The position numbers were made by a program, and so were the translations under genes. The notes beneath the pieces were generated by a model. The model was given only the letters and a program-made list of their open reading frames with translations, did no database searches and was not told the origin of the DNA. Positions 1-7,286 of a DNA stretch of 64,000 bases are shown piece by piece; the stretch's first letter is position 1, and every line of letters starts with the position of its first letter. Source of the DNA: JBBQLG01 sp964251665 (GTDB lineage: Bacteria > Bacteroidota > Bacteroidia > Cytophagales > Spirosomataceae); contig CAXUKO010000003.1 in NCBI GenBank assembly GCA_964251665.1, positions 62,001-126,000 on the forward strand, read 5' to 3'.

Positions 1-19
1 TGGTGAACTCGACGCTTGA
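1..19 (+). CDS. nuoD: NADH-quinone oxidoreductase subunit D, last codons (partial)
   Basis: Only the last five codons and the stop are in the window: Gly-Glu-Leu-Asp-Ala then TGA at 17-19. NuoD proteins commonly end in Gly-Glu-(Val/Ile/Leu)-Asp-Arg, and nuoE follows directly, so this is read as the end of the 49-kDa-type quinone-site subunit of complex I. The stop overlaps the nuoE start (TGATG), which implies translational coupling. The assignment rests on five residues and gene order. Confidence 0.6.
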
Positions 20-543
20 TGAACTCTTCCACCTCTATGACTACCGAAACGAACCATAGTGTAACGTTCACGCCTGACCGGCTGCTCCGGGCTCAGGAAA
101 TGATAGCCCAGTATCCTGAAGGCAAACAGAAGTCGGCTCTTTTACCCCTGCTGCACTTACTGCAGGAGCAGGAGGGCTGGACTAGTGTTGAGGGCATGGA
201 CTACGTAGCTCGAATGCTTGACATTCAGCCCATTGAAGTATATGAGGTTGCTACCTTCTATACCATGTACCATGTTAAGCCGGTAGGAAAACATGTCATT
301 GAATACTGCCGGACGGGGCCGTGCTGCCTGATGGGGGGTGAAGAAGTTTACGCTCACCTGAAACAGCGTCTGGGTATTGATGCCGGTCAGACGACAGTTG
401 ATGGTCAATTTTCGCTCAAAGAAGTAGAGTGTTTAGCTGCCTGTGGTATGGGGCCGGTATTCCAAATCCGGGAGAAGTATTACATGCACCTGACCAATGA
501 GCGCGTCGACGAAATTATTGAGGAGTATTCGAAAATAGCCTGA
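19..543 (+). CDS. nuoE: NADH-quinone oxidoreductase subunit E (24 kDa type)
   Basis: Thioredoxin-fold subunit of the NADH-oxidising arm of complex I, on the cytoplasmic side of the inner membrane; it holds the [2Fe-2S] cluster N1a. The ligands fit the CxxxxC...CxxxC pattern: Cys97 and Cys102 in CRTGPC, then Cys138 and Cys142 in ECLAACG. The length of 174 residues is normal. A TTG lies one codon upstream, but ATG at 19 is preferred because it overlaps the nuoD stop. nuoF starts 4 bases after the stop, so the three genes form one transcript. Confidence 0.95.
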   Translation: MNSSTSMTTETNHSVTFTPDRLLRAQEMIAQYPEGKQKSALLPLLHLLQEQEGWTSVEGMDYVARMLDIQPIEVYEVATFYTMYHVKPVGKHVIEYCRTGPCCLMGGEEVYAHLKQRLGIDAGQTTVDGQFSLKEVECLAACGMGPVFQIREKYYMHLTNERVDEIIEEYSKIA

Positions 544-547
544 GACA

Positions 548-1888
548 ATGGGAAAGAAGATTCTGACCGAGCATATTGACGTTCCCGGCATCGAGACATT
601 CGATGTGTATCGGAAACAGGGAGGCTATACCGCTGTTGAGAAAGCGGTAAAGACGATGACGCCCGAATTGATCGTCGAAGAAGTAAAAAAAGCAGGGGTA
701 CGTGGTCGGGGCGGTGCTGGTTTCCCAATGGGGATGAAGTGGAGCTTTCTGGCTAAGCCGGAAGGTATTCCCCGATATCTGGTCTGCAACGCAGACGAAT
801 CGGAGCCGGGTACGTTCAAGGACCATTACCTGATGAAAAATTTACCGCACCTGCTCATCGAAGGCATGATCGTTTCCAGCTTCGCACTGGGGGCCAACAC
901 GTCGTTCATCTACGTGCGTGGTGAGTTAATGTACGTGATTCGCATTCTCGAAAAAGCTATCGCCGAAGCTAAAGCGGCTGGTTTTCTGGGTAAAAACATC
1001 CTTGGTTCAGGCTATGACCTTGAACTGGTTGTACAACCGGGCGGTGGAGCTTACATCTGTGGTGAAGAAACAGCCCTGCTCGAATCATTGGAGGGTAAAC
1101 GAGGTAATCCTCGCAATAAACCACCGTTCCCGGCAGTAAAGGGCCTCTACCAAAGTCCAACGGTGGTAAACAACGTCGAGTCAATTGCAACAACGCCCTG
1201 GATTATTAACAATGGCGGAGAAGCTTATGCGGGTATTGGCATCGGTCGGAGCACAGGAACAAAATTGATTTCTGCGTCTGGTCATATAAAAAAGCCGGGC
1301 GTGTACGAAATTGAGTTAGGCGTTCCTGTCGAAGAGTTTATTTACTCGGATGAGTGGTGCGGTGGTATCCGCGATGGGCATCACCTGAAAGCGCTGGTTG
1401 CCGGTGGTTCATCGGTGCCCATTTTGCCCGCTACACTCGCTTTAAATCTGGCTAATGGCGAACCTCGTTTGATGAGTTATGAATCCTTGTCGGAAGGTGG
1501 TTTTCAAACGGGTACTATGCTGGGTTCGGGTGGGTTTATCGTGATGGATGAAACCGCCTGTGTGGTACGGAATACGTGGAATTTCGCCCGGTTCTACCAT
1601 CATGAATCGTGTGGACAGTGCAGCCCCTGCCGTGAAGGAACGGGCTGGATGGAAAAAGTCCTGCACCGCATCGAACACGGCCACGGTCACGCCCACGACA
1701 TCGACCTGCTGGTTGACGTCGCGAAAAAGATTGAAGGAAATACCATCTGTCCGCTGGGAGATGCGGCAGCCTGGCCCGTAGCCAGTGCTATTCGGCATTT
1801 CCGTGACGAGTTCGAGTGGCACGTAACCAACCCGTTTGAAGCGACTCAGCCGGGTGCCGTATTCCGGGGCGACATGGCGCTGGTTTAA
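548..1888 (+). CDS. nuoF: NADH-quinone oxidoreductase subunit F (51 kDa type)
   Basis: Catalytic subunit that takes electrons from NADH onto FMN and passes them to [4Fe-4S] cluster N3. The Gly-rich NADH/FMN region GRGGAGFPMG lies near residue 55, and a second Gly-rich stretch (PGGGAYICGEETAL) near 165. The N3 ligands are Cys355, Cys358, Cys361 (SCGQCSPC) and Cys401 (TICPLGD). Its 446 residues match the family. It follows nuoE by 4 bases, but is separated from nuoG by an inserted DUF29-like gene, which is unusual. Confidence 0.96.
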   Translation: MGKKILTEHIDVPGIETFDVYRKQGGYTAVEKAVKTMTPELIVEEVKKAGVRGRGGAGFPMGMKWSFLAKPEGIPRYLVCNADESEPGTFKDHYLMKNLPHLLIEGMIVSSFALGANTSFIYVRGELMYVIRILEKAIAEAKAAGFLGKNILGSGYDLELVVQPGGGAYICGEETALLESLEGKRGNPRNKPPFPAVKGLYQSPTVVNNVESIATTPWIINNGGEAYAGIGIGRSTGTKLISASGHIKKPGVYEIELGVPVEEFIYSDEWCGGIRDGHHLKALVAGGSSVPILPATLALNLANGEPRLMSYESLSEGGFQTGTMLGSGGFIVMDETACVVRNTWNFARFYHHESCGQCSPCREGTGWMEKVLHRIEHGHGHAHDIDLLVDVAKKIEGNTICPLGDAAAWPVASAIRHFRDEFEWHVTNPFEATQPGAVFRGDMALV

Positions 1889-1905
1889 CCAAAAACGACG
1901 GGATA

Positions 1906-2337
1906 ATGGACGAGTTAACGATGCTGCGAAAAATGGTCGAAGAACACGACTATGTAGCTGCGCTTGCCATCATTGACGAATTGGATGAGATGGCAAAAGA
2001 TGATAAAATCAATAAGATAGAGTCTTACCTTTTAGTGTTGCTGATTCACCTTATCAAGCAGAAGGCAGAGCAACGAACAACAAAGTCCTGGAACCTGTCT
2101 ATTGAAAATGCACTTTATGGCATCACAAAATCAAACAAACGACGGAGTGCCGGAGGACACTATCTTAAAGATGACGAGTTTCCGGTAACGATTGACGAGA
2201 CGTTTTCGATGGCTGTCCGCAATGCAGCGAATGAAGCATTTGAAGGAACATACTCGGCGAATCAATTACTTGAAATGATTGATGCCGATCAGATAAAACA
2301 GGAAGCGTTGGAAAAAATTCTGGCGTACAAACTATAG
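1906..2337 (+). CDS. DUF29-like protein inside the nuo operon
   Basis: A 143-residue protein with no cysteine clusters, signal peptide or membrane segment. The stretch around residues 14-50 (ELDEMAKDDKINKIESYLL followed by VLLIHLIK) resembles DUF29, whose members typically read EEIEDMGKSE...L..LLMHLLK and are small helical proteins of unknown function, common in cyanobacteria and scattered elsewhere. The gene is more A+T-rich than its neighbours. It sits 17 bases after nuoF and ends 2 bases before nuoG, so it is co-transcribed with complex I genes although it is not a complex I subunit. Acquisition by transfer into the operon is likely. The family call is from recognition only. Confidence 0.7.
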   Translation: MDELTMLRKMVEEHDYVAALAIIDELDEMAKDDKINKIESYLLVLLIHLIKQKAEQRTTKSWNLSIENALYGITKSNKRRSAGGHYLKDDEFPVTIDETFSMAVRNAANEAFEGTYSANQLLEMIDADQIKQEALEKILAYKL

Positions 2338-2339
2338 AC

Positions 2340-3425
2340 ATGGAAGACGTAAAACCGCAACTCTTTAAGGTCACCGTCGATGGCATTGAAGTCGAGGTCG
2401 AGCCGGGAACAACTATTCTACAGGCGGCCCGCAAGATAGGTGGTGAAGTGGCCCCACCAGCCATGTGTTATTATGAGCCGCTGAAAGGCAGTGGTGGGAA
2501 GTGCCGGGCCTGTTTGGTTCGGGTAGCGGCTGGTTCGGCAAAAGACCCCCGCCCAATGCCTAAACTGGTAGCTTCGTGTATTACCCCGGCGCAGGATGGC
2601 ATGGTTGTGGAAAATACAACAAGCCCCGCTGTCATTGAAGCCCGCAACGGTGTCGTTGAGTTTCTGCTGTTGAACCACCCGTTGGACTGCCCTGTATGCG
2701 ACCAGGCTGGCGAGTGTGATCTGCAAAACTTTGCCTTCGACCACGGCGTGGCAACAACCCGCTACGAAGAAGAACGCCGGACGTTCGAGAAGCATGATAT
2801 TGGTCCCTATGTGCAATTGCACATGACCCGCTGCATTTTGTGCTACCGCTGCGTATATACCGCTGATCAGATCACCAACAAACGCGTTCACGGCGTTCTA
2901 GGACGGGGTGATGCGGCCGAAATCAGCACATACATCGAGAAAGCGATTGACAATGACTTTTCGGGTAACGTCATCGACGTATGCCCGGTTGGGGCGCTGA
3001 CTGACAAGACATATCGGTTCAAGAACCGTGTCTGGTTTACGAAGCCCGTCGATGCACACCGCGATTGCCCAACCTGTTCCGGCAACGTAACGCTCTGGTA
3101 CCGGGGTGAGGAAGTGATACGCGTAACGGCCCGCAAAAACGAGTGGAATGAGGTGAAAGAGTTTATCTGCAACACCTGCCGTTTTGAGACCAAGAAGACC
3201 AGCGACTGGACCATCGAAGGGCCAACGAACATAGCTCGCAGCTCAGTGATTTCGGCTAACAAATATCGCAAAGACGCCCTGAAGTCCAACTTTGGGAAGA
3301 TGCTGGCTGCTGTCGAGTACAAACCATTGAATGAAGACCGCGATAAATCACAGTTAGGAATTCAGCCATTACCTGCCGAACGGTTTGCTCATACGCTGCC
3401 TGCTGCACTGGACGAGGAACCTTAA
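2340..3425 (+). CDS. nuoG: NADH-quinone oxidoreductase subunit G, short form
   Basis: Iron-sulfur subunit of the complex I peripheral arm. A ferredoxin-like [2Fe-2S] domain comes first (Cys43, Cys55, Cys58, Cys80). The His/Cys-ligated N5 site follows (His113, Cys117, Cys120, Cys126), then N4 (Cys165, Cys168, Cys171, Cys215). A further CxxC pair at 243/246 and another at 277/280 stand where longer NuoG proteins begin the molybdopterin-like domain. At 361 residues it lacks that domain, against about 900 residues in E. coli. As I recall, short NuoG is usual in Bacteroidota. Whether the last four cysteines bind a cluster or zinc is open. Confidence 0.9.
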   Translation: MEDVKPQLFKVTVDGIEVEVEPGTTILQAARKIGGEVAPPAMCYYEPLKGSGGKCRACLVRVAAGSAKDPRPMPKLVASCITPAQDGMVVENTTSPAVIEARNGVVEFLLLNHPLDCPVCDQAGECDLQNFAFDHGVATTRYEEERRTFEKHDIGPYVQLHMTRCILCYRCVYTADQITNKRVHGVLGRGDAAEISTYIEKAIDNDFSGNVIDVCPVGALTDKTYRFKNRVWFTKPVDAHRDCPTCSGNVTLWYRGEEVIRVTARKNEWNEVKEFICNTCRFETKKTSDWTIEGPTNIARSSVISANKYRKDALKSNFGKMLAAVEYKPLNEDRDKSQLGIQPLPAERFAHTLPAALDEEP

Positions 3426-3435
3426 CTAGCAAAGA

Positions 3436-3458
3436 GTTTGCGTCGGCCCGGCGCAAAC
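3436..3458 (+). other. intercistronic hairpin between nuoG and nuoH
   Basis: GTTTGCG at 3436-3442 pairs with CGCAAAC at 3452-3458 around a 9-base G+C-rich loop. No T-run follows, so it is more likely an RNA stability or processing element than a terminator. Confidence 0.5.
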
Positions 3459-3474
3459 CACAAACTTCTCTACG

Positions 3475-4629
3475 ATGGATTTAACCGAATTAATTATTAA
3501 GTCGCTCATTATCCTGGCTATTTTCGGGATAACGCTGCTGATTGCTACCTACTCGACCTACGCCGAGCGAAAAATAGCTGCTTTTCTACAGGATCGTTTA
3601 GGGCCAAACCGGGCAGGACCATACGGTTTGTTTCAGCCCCTGGCCGATGCTGTTAAGATGTTCCTGAAAGAGGACTTCATTCCGGCACAGGCTAACAAAT
3701 GGTTATTTATTATTGGCCCCTGTCTGTCTATGCTTACGGCATTAATGGCCAGTGCGGTCATTCCATTTGGGGACAGCATTAAGTACGATGGCCATACGGT
3801 AGCGGTGCAGGGTATTGAGGTAAACATTGGTGTACTATACATCTTTGGGGTTGTCTCTCTCGGCGTGTATGGCCTGATGGTAGGCGGTTGGGCCTCGAAT
3901 AACAAGTTTTCGTTGCTGGGCGCCATCCGGGCAGCTTCGCAGAATATCAGCTATGAGATTTCGCTGGGCTTCTCCATCATTGCCATCCTGATGATGACTG
4001 GCTCATTATCACTTCAGCACATTGTAGCCGAACAAAGTAGCTTTCTGGAATGGAACGTATTTACGCAACCGCTGGGATTCGTCATCTTTCTGACCTGTGC
4101 CTTTGCAGAGTGTAATCGGACGCCATTTGACCTGCCTGAGTGCGAAACCGAACTGGTAGGCGGCTATCATACCGAATACAGTTCTATGAAACTGGGTTTT
4201 TACCTGTTCTCGGAGTACATCAACATGTTCGTGTCATCGGCGGTGATCTCGACCCTGTATTTTGGCGGCTTCCATTATCCTGGCATGGATTGGGTACACA
4301 ATGCCCTGACAAATTCACTTGGCGCGGTTACTGGTCATAATGTGGCCACGCTGATTGGGGTAGGCGCCTTGTTTACTAAAATATTCTTTTTCATCTTTTT
4401 CTTTATGTGGGTGCGCTGGACAATTCCACGTTTCCGCTATGATCAGTTGATGAATCTGGGCTGGAAATCCCTTATCCCGCTCTCTATCCTGAATATTGTG
4501 GTTACCGGTGCCGGTCTATTGTTCAACATTAAATATGCCCCATGGCTAATCGTCGTTGTGATGATTGTTCTGGGTGCTACCAACGCAATCAAAGCACCCC
4601 GTCGGGGTGTCATACCACAGCAGTCGTAA
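3475..4629 (+). CDS. nuoH: NADH-quinone oxidoreductase subunit H
   Basis: Membrane subunit that joins the peripheral arm to the proton-pumping arm and forms much of the quinone-binding chamber. The sequence is strongly hydrophobic, with about eight or nine membrane segments. It carries the family stretches ERKIAAFLQDRLGPNRAG near residue 31 and CAFAECNRTPFDLPE near 205. At 384 residues it is slightly longer than E. coli NuoH (325), mainly through extra loop sequence around residues 260-290. It lies 49 bases after nuoG, with a hairpin between. Confidence 0.96.
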   Translation: MDLTELIIKSLIILAIFGITLLIATYSTYAERKIAAFLQDRLGPNRAGPYGLFQPLADAVKMFLKEDFIPAQANKWLFIIGPCLSMLTALMASAVIPFGDSIKYDGHTVAVQGIEVNIGVLYIFGVVSLGVYGLMVGGWASNNKFSLLGAIRAASQNISYEISLGFSIIAILMMTGSLSLQHIVAEQSSFLEWNVFTQPLGFVIFLTCAFAECNRTPFDLPECETELVGGYHTEYSSMKLGFYLFSEYINMFVSSAVISTLYFGGFHYPGMDWVHNALTNSLGAVTGHNVATLIGVGALFTKIFFFIFFFMWVRWTIPRFRYDQLMNLGWKSLIPLSILNIVVTGAGLLFNIKYAPWLIVVVMIVLGATNAIKAPRRGVIPQQS

Positions 4630-4633
4630 CAAG

Positions 4634-4686
4634 TTTGTGAGTTGTGGTCTGTAGTTAAAAGCTGACTATGAACCACAAATCACGAA
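4634..4686. repeat. imperfect inverted repeat between nuoH and nuoI
   Basis: TTTGTGAGTTGTGGT (4634-4648) pairs with ACCACAAATCACGAA (4672-4686), with 2 mismatches in 15. It lies inside the operon in the only long gap between nuo genes (73 bases). There is no T-run, so it may tune mRNA stability between nuoH and nuoI, or be a dispersed repeat unit. Confidence 0.5.
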
Positions 4687-4702
4687 CTACAAAATAATTA
4701 TC

Positions 4703-5266
4703 ATGCAACTGACCAACCGATCCAAGCAGGTTAGCTTTAAAGAAATGACGCTGGCCGAACGGATGTACCTGCCTGCTATCATTAACGGCTTGGCCATCAC
4801 GATGAGCCACTTTTTTAAGAAAAAGCCGACAATACAATATCCCGAAGTAAAGCGGTATCTGGGACCGGTTTTCCGTGGACACCATGTATTGAAGCGCGAT
4901 GAAGAGGGCCGCGAACGTTGTACAGCCTGCGGCCTTTGCGCTGTTGCCTGTCCAGCCGAGGCTATTTCAATGGTAGCAGCCGAACGGAAAAAAGGCGAAG
5001 AAAAACTCTACCGGGAAGAGAAATATGCGGCTGTTTACGAGGTAAATATGCTGCGGTGTATTTTCTGCGGTCTATGCGAAGAGGCTTGCCCTAAACAGGC
5101 CGTTTATCTCCGCCATGATCGCATGGTGCCTATCTTTACCGAACGTGATCAGGTCATTTATGGAAAGGATAGATTGGTCGAAAAGGATAACGACCGGTAC
5201 GTACGTGTCAATAATCCTGAAGTAAAAGCAACTCCTACCGAGCCCAGTCTCTCGCGGGCCAAATAA
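4703..5266 (+). CDS. nuoI: NADH-quinone oxidoreductase subunit I
   Basis: Ferredoxin-like subunit with two [4Fe-4S] clusters (N6a and N6b) that carries electrons towards the quinone site. Two CxxCxxCxxxCP motifs are complete: Cys73, 76, 79, 83 and Cys119, 122, 125, 129. The N-terminal amphipathic segment (residues 18-40) fits the family's contact with NuoH. The length is 187 residues. It is followed by nuoJ after 15 bases. Confidence 0.95.
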   Translation: MQLTNRSKQVSFKEMTLAERMYLPAIINGLAITMSHFFKKKPTIQYPEVKRYLGPVFRGHHVLKRDEEGRERCTACGLCAVACPAEAISMVAAERKKGEEKLYREEKYAAVYEVNMLRCIFCGLCEEACPKQAVYLRHDRMVPIFTERDQVIYGKDRLVEKDNDRYVRVNNPEVKATPTEPSLSRAK

Positions 5267-5281
5267 ATTGCCCCTCTGTGT

Positions 5282-5830
5282 ATGAATGAATTCCTGACCA
5301 CCATTAAGAACTTAACCGCCACCGGCTACCTGTTCTGGATTCTGACGATTGTGACTCTGCTGGCAGCCATATTTGTGGTAACGGCACGGAACCCAATTCA
5401 CAGCGTTTTGGCGTTGATTGCTACATTTTTCTGTCTGTCGGGCCATTATATTCTGTTGAATGCCCAGTTTCTGGCGGCTGTGAATATCATTGTCTACGCC
5501 GGGGCTATTATGGTGCTTTTTCTGTTCACCATCATGTTCCTGAATTTGCGCAGGGAAGAGGAGGAGTCTAAAACGAACTTCACAAAACTGGCGGCAGTCA
5601 TTGTAGGTGGTGTATTAATGATATTGATGCTGACTGTGTTTCGGGTAGCTCAGGTTGGTACCTTCACGCCGGGCACGTTTGATAATAAAACAGGTTTAGT
5701 AGAAAATCTGGGTCTGGTGCTGTACAGCAACTATTTATTACCCTTTGAACTGGCTTCCGTGCTCTTCCTGGTAGCGATGGTTGGTGCTGTCATGCTCGGT
5801 AAGCGGGAAGCAGGCGACCGGCACTTTTAA
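5282..5830 (+). CDS. nuoJ: NADH-quinone oxidoreductase subunit J
   Basis: Membrane subunit of the proton-pumping arm. Five hydrophobic segments can be seen in 182 residues, including the well-conserved third one (VNIIVYAGAIMVLFLFTIMF near residues 64-83) that contains the family's pi-bulge region. It is the last nuo gene here. nuoK, L, M and N do not follow, and a strong terminator lies 30 bases downstream. Confidence 0.94.
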   Translation: MNEFLTTIKNLTATGYLFWILTIVTLLAAIFVVTARNPIHSVLALIATFFCLSGHYILLNAQFLAAVNIIVYAGAIMVLFLFTIMFLNLRREEEESKTNFTKLAAVIVGGVLMILMLTVFRVAQVGTFTPGTFDNKTGLVENLGLVLYSNYLLPFELASVLFLVAMVGAVMLGKREAGDRHF

Positions 5831-5860
5831 TTGATTGTCACATACAGCAAGCTTTTTCTG

Positions 5861-5888
5861 AAGCCGACTCATTTGAGTCGGCTTTTTT
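5861..5888 (+). terminator. rho-independent terminator after nuoJ
   Basis: AAGCCGACTC (5861-5870) pairs with GAGTCGGCTT (5875-5884) around a short AT-rich loop and runs into six T. It ends the nuo transcript. Confidence 0.85.
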
Positions 5889-5966
5889 GCATTTCGGTTG
5901 GCTGAATTTTAGGCTGCTAACACTGTGTTCAATTTAGCAGATTGGTACTAAATGTCTATAAAAAAC

Positions 5967-5982
5967 AGTATGCATGCATAAT
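5967..5982. promoter_or_regulatory. palindromic operator upstream of the thiolase gene
   Basis: AGTATGCATGCATAAT contains the perfect 12-base palindrome TATGCATGCATA. Two near-identical sites precede the acyl-CoA dehydrogenase gene (9367-9382, 9415-9430). The site ends 9 bases before a TATATTTG promoter element, so a bound repressor would block RNA polymerase. The cognate regulator is not identified. Confidence 0.65.
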
Positions 5983-5991
5983 AATTTCGGG

Positions 5992-5999
5992 TATATTTG
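5992..5999 (+). promoter_or_regulatory. Bacteroidota -7 promoter element for the thiolase gene
   Basis: TATATTTG matches the Bacteroidota -7 consensus TAnnTTTG and lies 51 bases before the start codon, just downstream of the palindromic operator. No convincing -33 TTG was found. Confidence 0.6.
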
Positions 6000-6050
6000 T
6001 CATCTTTTCGGGCATAATTCTGTTATTGCAGTAACGAAACTAAACCAGTT

Positions 6051-7229
6051 ATGGACGCATATATCGTTGCCGGCTACCGTTCGCCGGTCGGAAAGGCACC
6101 CCGTGGTGGCCTCCGTTTTACCCGCCCCGACGATCTGGCGGCTGATGTGATCAAACACTTACTGGCGCAGGTGCCTACCCTTGACCCGGCTCGGGTTGAG
6201 GATCTGATTGTGGGTAATGCTGTGCCGGAAGCAGAGCAGGGTATGCAAATTGCCCGGTACGTAGCGTTGCTATCGCTCCCAACAAGTGTGCCGGGTATGA
6301 CCATTAACCGGTACTGCGGTTCCGGTCTGGAAGCAATTGCCATTGCATCAGCAAAAATCCATGCCGGTATGGCTGACTGCATGATTGCTGGTGGCACAGA
6401 GTCAATGTCATTGGTGCCGGTTATGGGCTGGAAAACTGCCCTGAACTATGAAATAGCCAAGGCGCATCCCGATTATTACATTGGGATGGGCTTAACAGCC
6501 GAGCAGGTTGCGCAGCAATTTAAGATCAGCCGCGACGCCCAGGATCAGTTTGCCTATGAATCACATCAGAAAGCACTGGCCGCACAAAAGGACGGTAAAT
6601 TCAACGATGAGATTGTACCGATCAATGTTAAAGAAACATACTTCGACGCTGAAGCGGGTAAAAAGAAAACCCGCGAGTGGACGGTGAGTCAGGATGAAGG
6701 ACCGCGTGCGGATACCAGCGCTGAAGGACTGGCCAAACTACGGCCCGTATTTGCGGCCGGCGGTTCGGTAACGGCTGGTAACTCCTCACAAACCTCCGAT
6801 GGGGCAGCCTTTGTGATTGTCATGTCAGAACGTTTGGTCAACGAACTTGGTCTGAAACCTATAGCCCGAATGATGTCGTATGCATCGGCTGGCGTAGAAC
6901 CTAAAATCATGGGAATTGGGCCAGTAGCAGCTATACCACTTGCGCTCAAGCAGGCGGGTTTGCAACAGGATGATATTGATTTAATTGAACTGAATGAAGC
7001 TTTTGCCGCTCAGTCGCTGGCGGTTATTCAGGAACTGGGGCTGGACCGGAGCAAAATCAATCCAAATGGTGGCGCTATTGCCCTCGGTCATGCGTTAGGC
7101 TCGACCGGCGCCCGGTTATCGGTGCAGTTGCTGAATGAAATGCGCCGTCGTGACCAGAAATACGGCATGGTTTCGGCCTGTGTCGGTGGTGGTCAGGGCG
7201 TAGCAGGTATCTTCGAGCGACTCAACTAA
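6051..7229 (+). CDS. fadA: acetyl-CoA acyltransferase (3-ketoacyl-CoA thiolase)
   Basis: Thiolase that splits 3-ketoacyl-CoA with CoA to release acetyl-CoA, the last step of beta-oxidation. The acylated Cys89 is in INRYCGSGLEA, the catalytic His347 in GGAIALGHALG and the second catalytic Cys377 in SACVGGGQG. The 392 residues match the family. It is transcribed alone, between a terminator on each side. A shared palindrome in its promoter links it to the acyl-CoA dehydrogenase at 9444. A biosynthetic acetoacetyl-CoA thiolase is less likely, given the PVG(K)APRGGLRFTRPDDLA N-terminus typical of FadA-type enzymes. Confidence 0.92.
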   Translation: MDAYIVAGYRSPVGKAPRGGLRFTRPDDLAADVIKHLLAQVPTLDPARVEDLIVGNAVPEAEQGMQIARYVALLSLPTSVPGMTINRYCGSGLEAIAIASAKIHAGMADCMIAGGTESMSLVPVMGWKTALNYEIAKAHPDYYIGMGLTAEQVAQQFKISRDAQDQFAYESHQKALAAQKDGKFNDEIVPINVKETYFDAEAGKKKTREWTVSQDEGPRADTSAEGLAKLRPVFAAGGSVTAGNSSQTSDGAAFVIVMSERLVNELGLKPIARMMSYASAGVEPKIMGIGPVAAIPLALKQAGLQQDDIDLIELNEAFAAQSLAVIQELGLDRSKINPNGGAIALGHALGSTGARLSVQLLNEMRRRDQKYGMVSACVGGGQGVAGIFERLN

Positions 7230-7247
7230 GAATAAATAGCTATAGGT

Positions 7248-7286
7248 AAAGGCCCTGTCCGCTCAGTCGGACAGGGCCTTTTTTTA
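7248..7286. terminator. bidirectional terminator between thiolase and LysM genes
   Basis: AAAGGCCCTGTCC pairs with GGACAGGGCCTTT around an 8-base loop. A T-run on the plus side and an A-run on the other serve both convergent genes. The end of the LysM gene overlaps it by 3 bases. Confidence 0.85.

Noticed and set aside
16..18. TTG as start of nuoE
   Set aside because: The next codon is ATG, which overlaps the nuoD stop in the usual TGATG coupling.
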